From NCBI GenBank assembly GCA_964036045.1, contig OZ038385.1, forward strand, positions 42,042,884-42,106,883: 64,000 nt of DNA, given 5' to 3'. The first letter of the stretch is position 1. The number at the start of each line of letters is the position of its first letter. This document shows positions 13,801 to 24,656 of the stretch, in pieces. Made by a program: the position numbers and the translations under genes. The notes under the pieces were generated by a model, which saw nothing but the letters and a program-made list of their open reading frames with translations, was not told the DNA's origin and searched no databases. This DNA is from Eutreptiella sp. 'Long Island Sound 2002' (Eukaryota > Euglenozoa > Euglenophyceae > Eutreptiales > Eutreptiaceae).

Positions 13801-16800
13801 CCAGCCACCAGCCACAGGACACCAGCCCCCAGCCACAAGACACCAGCCACCAGCCACAGGACACCAGCCACCAGCCACAAGACACCAGCCACCAGCCACC
13901 AGCCACCAGCCACCAGCCGCAAGACACCAGCCACCAGCCACAAGACACAAGACACCAGCCACCAGCCACAAGACACAAGACACCAGCCACCAGCCACAAG
14001 ACACAAGACACCACCCACCAGCCACAAGACACAAGACACCAGCCACCAGACACCAGCCACAGGACACCAGCCACCAGCCACAAGACACCAGCCACGAGAC
14101 ACCAGCCACCAGCCACAAGACACAACACACCAGCCACCAGCCACAAGACACAAGACACCAGCCACCAGCCACAAGACACAAGACACCACCCACCAGCCAC
14201 AAGACACAAGACACCATCCACCAGCCACCAGCCACAAGACACCAGCCACCAGCCACCAGCCACAAGACATGAGCCACAAGACACAAGACACCAGCCACCA
14301 GACACAAGACACAAGACACCAGCCACCAGCCACAAGACACAAGACACCAGCCACCAGCCACAAGACACCAGCCACAAGACATGAGCCACAAGACACAAGA
14401 CACCAGCCACCAGACACCAGCCACCAGCCACAAGACACAAGACACCAGCCACCGGCCACAAGACACAAGACACCAGCCACCAGGCACAAGACACAAGACA
14501 CCAGCCACCAGCCACAAGACACCAGCCACAAGTCACCAGCCACCAGGCACAAAACACAAGACACCAGCCACCAGCCACCAGCCACAAGACACCAGCCACC
14601 AGACACCAGCCACAAGACACCAGCCACCAGCCACAAGACATCAGCCACAAGACACCAGCCACCAGCCACAAGACACAAGACACCAGACACCAGCCACAAG
14701 ACACAAGACACCACCCACCAGCCACAAGACACAAGTCACCAGCCACCAGCCACCAGCCACAAGACACCAGCCACCAGCCACAAGACACAAGACACCAGCC
14801 ACAAGACATGAGCCACAAGACACAAGACACCAGCCACCAGACACCAGCCACCAGCCACAAGACACAAGACACCAGCCACCGGCCACAAGACACAAGACAC
14901 CAGCCACCAGGCACAAGACACAAGACACCAGCCACCAGCCACAAGACACCAGCCACAAGTCACCAGCCACCAGGCACAAAACACAAGACACCACCCACCA
15001 GCCACCAGCCACAAGACACCAGCCACCAGACACCAGCCACAAGACACCAGCCACCAGCCACAAGACATCAGCCACAAGACACCAGCCAGCAGCCACAAGA
15101 CACAAGACACCAGCCACCAGCCTCAAGACACAAGACACCAGACACCAGCCACAAGACACAAGACACCACCCACCAGCCACAAGACACAAGACACCAGCCA
15201 CCAGCCACAAGACACAAGACACCAGCCACCAGCCACAAGACACAGGACACCAGCCACAAGACACCAGCCACCAGCCACCAGCCACAAGACACGAGACACA
15301 AGACACCAGCCACAAGACACCAGCCACCAGCCACAAGACACAAGACACCAGCCAGCAGCCGCAAGACACAAGACACAGCCACCAGCCACAAGACACCAGC
15401 CACAAGTCACCAGCCACCAGGCACAAAACACAAGATACCAGCCACCAGCCACCAGCCACAAGACACCAGCCACCAGACACCAGCCACAAGACACCAGCCA
15501 CCAGCCACAAGACATCAGCCACAAGACACCAGCCAGCAGCCACAAGACACAAGACACCAGCCACCAGCCACAAGACACAAGACACCAGACACCAGCCACA
15601 AGACACAAGACACCACCCACCAGCCACAAGACACAAGACACCAGCCACCAGCCACCAGCCACAAGACACCAGCCACCAGCCACAAGACACAGGACACCAG
15701 CCACAAGACACCAGCCACCAGCCACCAGCCACAAGCCACAAGACACAAGACACCAGCCACAAGACACCAGACACCAGCCACAAGACACAAGACACCAGCC
15801 AGCAGCCGCAAGACACAAGACACAGCCACCAGCCACAAGACACAAGACACCAGCCACAAGACACCAGACACAAGACACCAGCCACAAGACACCAGCCACC
15901 AGCCACCAGCCACCAGCCACCAGCCACCAGCCACCAGCCACAAGACACAAGACACCAGCCACAAGACACCAGCCACCGGCCACCAGCCACAAGACACCAG
16001 CCACCAGCCACCAGCCACCAGCCACCAGCCACAAGACACAAGACACCAGCCACAAGACACCAGCCACCGGCCACTAGCCACAAGACATGAGCCACAAGAC
16101 ACAAGACACAAGACAACAGCCACCAGCCACCAGCTACAAGACACCAGCCACAAGACACCAGCCACAAGACACCAGCCACCAGCCACAAGACTCCAGACAC
16201 AAGACACCAAACACCAGACATCAGCCACCAGCCACCAGCCACAATACACCAGCCACCAACCACAAGACACAAGACACCAGCCACAAGACACAATACACCA
16301 GCCACAAGACACAAGACACCAGCCACCAGCCACAAGACACAAGACACCAGCCACCAGCCACAAGACACAAGACACCAGCCACCAGCCACAAGACACAAGA
16401 CACCAGCCACAAGACTCCAGCCACCAAACACCAGCCACAAGACACCGGCCACCAGCCACAAGCCACAAGACACCAGCCACCAGCCACCAGCCACAAGACA
16501 CAAGACACCAGCCACCAGCCACCAGACACAAGACACCAGCCACCAGGCACAAGACACAAGACACAAGACACCAGCCACCAGGCACAAGACACAAGACACC
16601 AGCCACCAGCCACCGGCCACAAGACACCAGCCACCAGACACCAGCCACAAGACACCAGCCACCAGCCACAAGACACCAGCCACAAGACACCAGCCACCAG
16701 CCACAAGACACAAGACACCAGCCACCAGCCACAAGACACAAGACACCAGCCACCAGCCACAAGACACAAGACACCACCCACCAGCCACAAGACACAAGAC

Positions 16801-19656
16801 ACCAGCCACCAGCCACCAGCCACAAGACACCAGCCACCAGCCACAAGACACAAGACACCAGCCACAAGACACCAGCCACCAGCCACCAGCCACAAGACAC
16901 AAAACACAAGACACCAGCCACAAGACACCAGCCACCAGCCACAAGACACAAGACACCAGCCAGCAGCCGCAAGACACAAGAGACAGCCACCAGCCACAAG
17001 ACACCAGCCACCAGCCACCAGCCACCAGCCACAAGACACCAGCCACCGGCCACCAGCCACAAGACACCAGCCACAATACACCAGCCACCGGCCACCAGCC
17101 ACAAGGCACCAGCCACCAGCCACAAGACACAAGACACCAGCCACAAGACACCAGCCACCAGCCACAAGACACCATCCACCAGCCACAAGACACCAGCCAC
17201 AAGACACCAGCCACCAGCCACAAGACACCAGACACAAGACACCAAACACCAGACATCAGCGACCAGCCACCAGCCACAAGACACCAGCCACCAACCACAA
17301 GACACAAGACACCAGCCACAAGACACAATACACCAGCCACAAGACACAAGACATCAGCCACCAGCCACAAGATACGAGACACCAGCCACCAGCCACAAGA
17401 CACAAGACACCAGCCACCAGCCACAAGACAGAAGACACCAGCCACAAGACTCCAGCCACCAAACACCAGCCACAAGACACCGGCCACCAGCCACAAGCCA
17501 CAAGACACCAGCCACCAGCCACAAGACACAAGACACCAGCCACCAGCCACAAGACACAAGACACAAGACACCAGCCACCAAACACCAGCCACAAGACACC
17601 GGCCACCAGGCACAAGCCACAAGACACCAGCCACCAGCCACAAGACACAAGACACCAGCCACCAGCCACAAGACACAAGAAACCAGCGACCAGCCACCAG
17701 CCACAGGACACCAGCCACCAGCCACAAGACACCAGCCACCAGCCACAAGACACAGAACACCAGCCACAAGACACCAGCCACCAGCCACCAGCCACCAGCC
17801 ACCAGCCACAAGACACCAGCCACCAGCCACCAGACACAAGACACAAGACACAAGACACCAGCCACAAGCCACAAGACACAAGACACCAACCACCAGCCAC
17901 CAGCCACAAGACACCAGCAACCAGCCACCAGCCACAAGACACCAGCCACCAGCCACAAGACACAAGACACAAGACACCAGCCACCAGCTACAAGACACAA
18001 TACACCAGCCACCAGCCACAAGACACAAGACACCAGCCACCAGCCACAAGACACAAGACACCAGCCACCAGACAACAGCCACAATCCACCAGCCACCAGC
18101 CACAAGACACCCGCCACCAGCCACAAGACAGAAGACACCAGCCACAGGACACCAGCCACCAGCCACAAGACACCAGCCACAAGACACCAGCCACCAGCCA
18201 CAAAACACCAGCCACCAGCCACAAGACACCAGCCACCAACCACAAGACACAAGACACCAGCCACAAGACACAATACACCAGCCACAAGACACAAGACACC
18301 AGCCACCAGCCACAAGACACAAGACACCAGCCACCAGCCACAAGAGACAAGACGCCAGCCACCAGCCACAAGACACAAGACAACAGCTACAAGACACCAG
18401 CCACAAGACTCCAGCCACCAAACAACAGCCACAAAACACTGGCCACCAGCCACAAGACACAAGACACCAGCCACCAGCCACAAGACACAAGACACCAGCC
18501 ACCAGCCACAAGACGCCAGCCACCAGCCACCAGCCCCAACACACAAGACACCAGCCACCAGCCACCAGCCACAAGACACCAGCCACCAGGAACCAGCCAC
18601 AAGACACAAGACACAATACACCAGCCACCAGCCACAAGACACAAGACACCAGCCACCAGCCACCAGCCACCAGCCACCAGCCACCAGCCACCAGCCACCA
18701 GCCACCAGCCACGAGCCACAAGACACCAGCCACCAGCCACCAGCCACCAGCCACAAGACACCAGCCACAAGACACCAGCCACAAGACACCAGACACAAGA
18801 CACCAAACACACAGACATCGGCCACCAGCCACTAGCCACCAGCCACCAGTCACAAGACACCAGCCACCAGGCACAAGACACCAGCCACAAGCCACAAGAC
18901 ACCAGCCACCAGCCACCAGCCACAAGACATGATCCACAAGACACAAGACACAAGACACCAGCCACCAGCCACAAGACACCAGCCACCAGCCACCAGCCAC
19001 CAGCCACAAGACACCAGCCACAAGACACCAGCCACAAGACACCAGCCACCAGCCACAAGACACCAGACACAAGACACCAAACACCAGGCATCAGCCACCA
19101 GCCACCAGCCGCAAGACACCAGCCACCAGCCACAAGACACAAGACACCAGCCACAAGACACAATACACCAGCCACAAGACACAAGACACCAGCCACAAGA
19201 CACAAGACACCAGCCACAAGACACAATACACCAGCCACAAGACACAAGACACCAGCCACCAGCCACCAGCCACAAGACATGAGCCACAAGACACAAGACA
19301 CAAGACACAAGCCACCAGCCACAAGACACCAGCCACCAGCCACAAGACACCAGCCACCAGCCACCAGCCACCAGCCACAAGACACCAGCCACAAGACACC
19401 AGCCACCAGCCACAAGACACCAGCCACAAGACACAAGACATCAGCCACCAGCCACCAGCCGCAAGACACCAGCCACCAGCCACAAGACACAAGACACCAG
19501 CCACCAGGCACAAGACTCAAGACACCAGCCACCAACCACAAGACACAAGCCACCAGCCACCAGGCACAAGACTCAAGACACCAGCCACCAGCCACAAGAC
19601 ACAAGACACCAGCCACCAGCCACAAGACATAAGACACCAGCCACCAGCCACAAGAC
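4832..19656 (+). repeat. heptamer satellite array 1 (about 14.8 kb)
   Basis: The whole interval is a tandem array of 7-bp units of the form CMAGMCA (M = A or C). Most units are CAAGACA or CCAGCCA. The mixed forms CCAGACA and CAAGCCA are much rarer, so the two variable positions are strongly coupled. A common local order is two CAAGACA then two CCAGCCA, a 28-bp period. Thymine is almost absent from the plus strand. No canonical unit or junction makes a stop codon on either strand, so frames of hundreds to over 1,300 codons appear by composition alone. They read as PATSHKT/QDTSHQP on plus and WLVAGVL/CLVSCGW on minus. Rare T-bearing variants such as ACATGAGCC create the apparent starts and stops. 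Confidence 0.97.
10359..17570 (+). repeat. about 4.0-kb tandem higher-order duplication in array 1
   Basis: Rare marker variants recur with a constant offset: 10359 with 14381 (4,022 bp), 10807 with 14808 (4,001 bp) and 12079 with 16087 (4,008 bp). The order of unit types between markers is also preserved. Each half contains a further shorter tandem duplication, 10359 with 10807 (448 bp) and 14381 with 14808 (427 bp). The right limit of the second copy is approximate. Confidence 0.8.
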
Positions 19657-19875
19657 TGCTGTTTCCCCAGTAACAGTAGTTGTACACCATACTTTGTTTT
19701 GTTCATTGTGATGCCCTTTTCATTTCAGAATTTTATAAACTATAACAGGGCCTTCAGACAAAGGTTCTGTCTCTTTTGATGCTCAGGCCGGACAGCTGAT
19801 CTGCTTCCACTCCTTTGAGAGCTGTTCCTTCTGTCTTCGTGGATTTTCAATTGGTAGCCAAGCAGCAGTATAAAA

Positions 19876-20910
19876 ATGGAGGATGCACTGTCGTTCGCGG
19901 ATTACATCCAAGGGGACGCCCATGGAGATTTTCGGCTTGGGGCGGATACCAAGTCCTGGACGCGCCGCAAGCTGGTCCTGATGCGTGAACTCCGGGGTAT
20001 GCCTGACGAGGGGGAGGCCTGGGCCAAGAATTTCGCGTCCACCGTCTCGTTCACGGGTTCTCGGGACGAGTTCCTCGACCGCTTGGTGGGCTACATGCTT
20101 CTGGAGGACGTCACGCTGGACTTCGCCACTGGGGCGTTCAAAAAGTCTTCCCCCGCAGCACCGACAGTGCCGGCGCCTGGGCCAGTGGACCATGCGATCC
20201 TTAAATTGCTGGAGGACCAGGGTCAGCTCATCAAGTCCCTTACCGCCAAGGTCCAAAGCATCACGGAGGCGCCACCGCAGGACCAGTTGCAGGTCCCTGC
20301 GTTGTCACTGAGGGCCATCCACGATGCGGACACGGCCACCAACCATCCCCAGTGGATTATTCGTGCCCTCTTCCTCCTGGTGCGTCTGCTCAAGTTCGAG
20401 AACGTCCCTGCCTCCACAGTTACTATGGTCCCCAAAATGTCCGATGCCGCGGATAAGGAGATCATGCTGGGCCTCACTGACGAGGACAAGAGGGACGACA
20501 CGCCATGGGCCGACCGCAAACACCCGGATGGGTCTGACAGCATGGACGCGTCCGACTCCGCGCAGGTCTCTGAGAGGTTTCACAACCTGGTGCAGGCGCT
20601 GTGGACGCTCGTTTTCTCTGCGACGGCCTCTTACAAGGAGCGGTACGAGGGAACGTCTGGTTCTTCATCAACCTCTAGATCTCAAAAGGAGTCGGATGTT
20701 CGACTGGAGGAGGGCCTGTCGGAGGCGGGCAAACGCCTGAAGAAGGCCATGCGTCGGCGTTTCAAGATCATCGACGGTGAGGAGTTCTTCGAGATTCACA
20801 AAAATGAGTGGGTGCGCACAACTGAGGATCCCGTCGGCCCGTGCAAGACCTGCAAGGCTCGTGGTGAGGTGACCCGTCACTGGGTCTGGAGGTGTCCCTT
20901 TCTTGAGTGA
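19876..20910 (+). CDS. ORF1 of the tyrosine-recombinase element (Gag-like, zinc knuckle)
   Basis: 344 codons starting MEDALSFADYIQGD. The first 90 residues are predicted helical and charged, followed by a Pro/Ala linker and an acidic middle region (about residues 195-225, DEDKRDDTPWADRK). A basic stretch (GKRLKKAMRRRFK) follows. The C-terminus holds CKTC, then H eight residues on and C four residues after that (CX2CX8HX4C), a variant of the CCHC nucleic-acid-binding knuckle. Knowledge: such knuckles are typical of Gag-like proteins that package element RNA. Inference: a nucleic-acid-binding structural protein of the element. TGA at 20908-20910 is followed in the same frame by the recombinase region, so one stop codon separates the two. 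Confidence 0.65.
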   Translation: MEDALSFADYIQGDAHGDFRLGADTKSWTRRKLVLMRELRGMPDEGEAWAKNFASTVSFTGSRDEFLDRLVGYMLLEDVTLDFATGAFKKSSPAAPTVPAPGPVDHAILKLLEDQGQLIKSLTAKVQSITEAPPQDQLQVPALSLRAIHDADTATNHPQWIIRALFLLVRLLKFENVPASTVTMVPKMSDAADKEIMLGLTDEDKRDDTPWADRKHPDGSDSMDASDSAQVSERFHNLVQALWTLVFSATASYKERYEGTSGSSSTSRSQKESDVRLEEGLSEAGKRLKKAMRRRFKIIDGEEFFEIHKNEWVRTTEDPVGPCKTCKARGEVTRHWVWRCPFLE

Positions 20911-21896
20911 CGAGACGCGCCGGGGGGGCTGGAACCGATCTTGGGGTTGGCGAGTCCGGCGGTGGCAGTGGCGCCGGTTTCGGAGTCGGTCGGAAAAACC
21001 ATCGATTGGAGGTCCATTGCGGCCTTGTGGCGAGAGCTCGGGTATGCGGATCCAGCGGACGACGTCCACACATGCCTCATCAGCACTTGGAAGGAGGGGA
21101 CACGGAATTCCTATGGTTCACACCTTCGACGAATCGCTTTCTTCCATGGATCGGCACCGGCGGGGGACACGCAGAACCTGGCGGAGAGTATTTTGCTCCT
21201 CCTCTTCCGGTCGGGGTATCGACCCGCAACGCTGCGGGGCGCCGTGTCGGCGTTACACGCTGTATGGGTCATGGGATGGATACCGCCGTTACGATGGGAA
21301 CGCCTCTGGCGCCTCGCCCGCGCGCTGGTGGCTACCCCGGGAGACCGCCGTTACGCAGGCCCCCATGTTCTGCAGGTCATGGCCGAGGCCTGCCAGACTC
21401 CGGAGGACTGGGCTGTCTTCGCCGCCGCCGTCCTCTCCTTCAGCAGCCTCACACGCGTGGGGGAAATCGCGTCTGTCCGACGCTCCGGCCTGCGGGGGAA
21501 GGCGGTGGCTTTCTGGGGCCTCAAAAGGGACTCGCGCTGGGTTTCCCGTGACCTCGGCAGTTTTGCGGGCGAATGGGCCCACTGGTTGCGGCGCCAGTTC
21601 CTGGACGGGACGTCATGGTCGACACAGCCGCCGTCCTCGAAGAGGGTATGGCCCGACTGCTCCAAGGCAGCCCTTACGCGGCTTACCGCTGGCACTCGTG
21701 GCGTCGCGCGGGGGCTGCCTTCCTCCGATTCCGTGGCCTCCCCTGGCGCAACCTATGCTGGTGGGGACGCTGGGCCAATGTGCGCATGGCGCACTTCTAT
21801 GCAGCGGCGCCAGAGGACTTCACCTTCCACACGAGCTCACGCCTGCCGCACCAGGAAGTCATATGGCCTTTGAATGAGTTTTGTTTTGCTTGTACA
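20911..21896 (+). pseudogene. tyrosine recombinase, split by a frameshift
   Basis: Frame 1 stays open from just after the ORF1 stop and includes a core-binding-like helical domain (around IAALWRELGY, GTRNSYGSHLRRIAFFHG). The first catalytic Arg lies in LTRVGEI, codon 21454-21456. Around 21600 similarity moves to frame 3, which carries the His-x-x-Arg motif (HSWR, His codon 21693-21695), a Trp-rich strand and the nucleophile Tyr in AHFY (codon 21798-21800). The shift could be programmed, a sequencing error or a mutation. No stop follows the Tyr: the frame runs through CFACTTQ straight into satellite. I call it a pseudogene with caution. An overlapping frame-2 ORF (20903-21877) shows none of these motifs. 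Confidence 0.65.
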
Positions 21897-22449
21897 ACAC
21901 AAGACACCAGCTACAAGACACCAGCCACAAGACTCCAGAAACCAGACACCAGCCACAAGACACCGGCCACCAGCCACAAGCCACAACACACCAGCCACCA
22001 GCCACAAGACACAAGACACCAACTACCAGCCACAAGACACAAGACACCAGCCACCATCGACAACACACAAGACACCAGCCACCAGCCACAAGACACAAGA
22101 CACCAGCCACCAGCCACAAGACACAAGACACCAGCCACCAGCCACCAGCCACAAGACACCAGCCACCAGCCACCAGACACAAGACACCAGCCACCAGCCA
22201 CAAGACACAAGACACAAGACACCAGCCACCAGCCACAAGACACCAGCCACCAGCCACAAGACACCAGCCACCAGCCACCAGCCACAAGACACCGGCCACC
22301 AGCCACAAGACACAAGACACCAGCCACCAGCCACCAGCCGCAAGACACAAGACACCAGCCACCAGCCACAAGACACCAGCCACAGGACACCAGCTACCAG
22401 CCACAAGACACCAGCCACCAGCCACCAGCCACAAGACACCAGCCACCAC
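21897..22449 (+). repeat. heptamer satellite array 2
   Basis: Same 7-bp units as array 1, beginning directly at the right end of the recombinase element. It contains the marker variant ACCATCGACAACACAC near 22053, shared with array 3 at 23752, which ties the two as duplicated blocks. Confidence 0.95.
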
Positions 22450-22912
22450 TGAGCTGCTACAGCTCCCTTTTACAATCATCAATTAAAGAAATGTGCCCAG
22501 GCGCCTGCAGCAGTGCGCCCCGCCACCGCCCACGCCCGATGGGAGGCTGCCACCCCAACCGTTGCTTGCCTTTGCCCGAGCCGCCGCTCCGCTTGATCCG
22601 CTTCTGGCAGCCCGGGCAGCGGGATTCGAACCTCTGACCAGCGAAGCTGGAGTCCAGGGTGCTTCCACTGAAGCACGGGGCACCTCACCCGCGATGGGAT
22701 ACCCCATACACACAGCCACATGGCACACATGAGTTTGCCACGCCCCTTGATTTTTCTGGTAATGTACATAGATAGTGGGGCACCCCAACCAAGAAGGGGA
22801 CACATGGAGCCTGTGTGATTGAACTGCACATGCATGCACTGACGTGAAGAACTTGTGGTTGTACGACAGGCGGTGGTGGACGTCTGTACGTTTCAGCAAA
22901 CCACCTTTATGG
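22450..22912 (-). mobile_element. 463-bp SINE-like insert, copy 1
   Basis: A unique block between heptamer arrays, repeated almost unchanged at 24194-24656. One edge carries a hairpin, GAGCTG-CTA-CAGCTC. Read on the minus strand it contains a tRNA-like internal promoter (separate entry), a GC-rich body and an A/T-richer tail (AATTGATGATTGTAAAAG). That order resembles a SINE. ORFs crossing it continue into satellite and are not credible genes. Confidence 0.5.
22618..22695 (-). promoter_or_regulatory. tRNA-like pol III A and B boxes, copy 1
   Basis: On the minus strand TGCTTCAGTGG matches the A-box consensus TRGYNNARNNG at all but one position, and 32 bases later GGTTCGAATCC matches the B-box exactly. 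Between them CCAGC-TTC-GCTGG can form a variable-arm-like hairpin. Acceptor and T stems pair poorly, so this is a decayed tRNA-derived promoter rather than a working tRNA. Confidence 0.55.
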
Positions 22913-24193
22913 CCAGCCACCAGCCACCAGCCACAAGACACAAGACACCAGCCACCAGCCACAAGACACAAGACACCAGCCACCAGCCACAAGCCACCAG
23001 CCACCAGCCACCAGCCACAAGACACCAGCGACCAGCCACCAGCCACAAGACACCAGCCACCAGCCACAAGACACAAGACACAAGACACCAGCCACCAGCC
23101 ACAAGACACCAGCCACCAGCCACAAGACACAAGACACCAGCCACCAGCCACAAGACACAAGACACCAGCCACCAGCCACAAGACACAAGACACCAGCCAC
23201 CAGCCACAAGACACAAGACACCAGCCACCAGCCACAGGACACAAGACACCAGCCACCAGCCACAAGACACCAGCCGCCAGCCACCAGCCACAAGACACCA
23301 GCCACCAGCCACAAGACACAAGACACCAGCCACCAGCCACCAGCCACAAGACACAAGACACCAGCCACCAGCCACCAGCCACAAGACACCAACCACAGGA
23401 CACCAGCCACCAGCCACCAGCCACAAGACAGCAGCCAGCAGCCACAAGACACAAGACACAAGACACCAGCCACCAGCCACAAGACACCAGCCACCAGCCA
23501 CAAGACACATGACACCAGCCACCAGCCACAAGACACAAGACACCAGCCACCAGCCACAAGACACAAGACACAATACACCAGCTACAAGACACCAGCCACA
23601 AGACACCAGCCACCAGCCACCAGCCACAAGACACCGGCCACCAGCCACAAGACACCGGCCACCAGCCACAAGCCACAAGACACAAGACACGAACTACTAG
23701 CCACAAGACACAAGACACCAACTACCAGCCACAAGACACAAGACACCAGCCACCATCGACAACACACAAGACACCAGCCACCAGCCACAAGACACAAGAC
23801 ACCAGCCACCAGCCAGAGGACACAAGACACCAGCCACTAGCCACCAACCACCAGCCACCAGCCACCAGCCACAAGACACCAGCGACCAGCCACCAGACAC
23901 AAGACACCAGCCACCAGCCACAAGACACAAGACACAAGACACCAGCCACCAGCCACAAGACACCAGCCACCAGCCACAAGACACCAGCCACCAGCCACCA
24001 GCCACAAGACACCAGCCACCAGCCACCAGCCACAAGACACCGGCCACCAGCCACAAGACACAAGACACCAGCCACCAGCCACCAGCCGCAAGACACCAGC
24101 CACCACTAGCCACAAGACACCAGCCACAGGACACCGGCTACCAGCCACAAGACACCAGCCACCAGCCACCAGCGACAAGACACCAGCCACCAC
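22913..24193 (+). repeat. heptamer satellite array 3
   Basis: Same units as array 1, between the two SINE-like inserts. Its right part repeats markers of array 2, and its left part matches the start of array 4 with offset about 1,744 (for example CCAGCCGCCAGCC near 23272 and 25016). Confidence 0.95.
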
Positions 24194-24656
24194 TGAGCTG
24201 CTACAGCTCCCTTTTACAATCATCAATTAGAAAAATGTGCCCAGGCGCCTGCAGCAGTGCGCCCCGCCACCGCCCACGCCCGATGGGAGGCTGCCACCCC
24301 AGCCGTTGCTTGCCTTTGCCCGAGCGGCCGCTCCGCTTGATCCGCTTCTGGCAGCCCGGGCAGCGGGATTCGAACCTGGGACCAGCGAAGCTGGAGTCCA
24401 GGGTGCTTCCACTGAAGCACGGGGCACCTCACCCGCGATGGGATACCCCATACACACAGCCACATGGCACACATGCGTTTGCCACGCCCCTTGATTTTTC
24501 TGGTAATGTACATAGATAGTGGAGCACCCCAACCAAGAAGGGGACACATGGAGCCTGTGTGATTGAACTGCACATGCATGCACTGACGTGAAGAACTTGT
24601 GGTTGTACGACAGGCGGTGGTGGACGTCTGTACGTTTCAGCAAACCACCTTTATGG
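24194..24656 (-). mobile_element. 463-bp SINE-like insert, copy 2
   Basis: A near-identical copy of 22450-22912 at offset 1,744, differing by a few substitutions (for example CTGGGACC for CTCTGACC beside the B box). Because the flanking satellite is duplicated too, the second copy probably arose by segmental duplication, not a new insertion. Confidence 0.55.
24362..24439 (-). promoter_or_regulatory. tRNA-like pol III A and B boxes, copy 2
   Basis: Same A-box-like TGCTTCAGTGG and exact B box GGTTCGAATCC on the minus strand. The T-stem side reads CCAGG here, pairing slightly better than in copy 1. Still no complete cloverleaf. Confidence 0.55.

Larger units (their letters stand above)
19657..21896 (+). 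mobile_element. tyrosine-recombinase (DIRS- or Crypton-like) element inside the satellite
   Basis: A 2.2-kb unique block breaks the satellite, with heptamers on both sides. It has two adjacent coding regions: a 344-residue protein ending in a zinc-knuckle-like motif, and a tyrosine recombinase with all catalytic motifs but split by a frameshift. An 8-base inverted pair, GTTGTACA at 19679-19686 and TGTACAAC at 21891-21898, lies near the two ends. No reverse transcriptase is visible. It is therefore either a DIRS-type retroelement that lost its RT region or a Crypton-type DNA transposon. Knowledge used: DIRS and Crypton elements encode tyrosine recombinases in place of DDE integrases. Confidence 0.7.

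Noticed and set aside
14641-18932. ORFs of 1,394 (minus) and 1,374 (plus) codons overlapping in the satellite
   Set aside because: The 7-bp units have no stop codon on either strand, so such ORFs are expected. There is no start context, no domain, and similar ORFs occur in every frame.
19869-19875. TATAAAA as promoter of the transposon ORF1
   Set aside because: It directly abuts the ATG, which leaves no room for a transcription start and leader.
20903-21877. 324-codon frame-2 ORF across the recombinase
   Set aside because: It is an Arg/Ser-rich shadow. The catalytic motifs lie in frames 1 and 3.
22618-22695. A functional tRNA gene on the minus strand
   Set aside because: A and B boxes are present, but the acceptor and T stems do not pair and no proper anticodon stem-loop forms.
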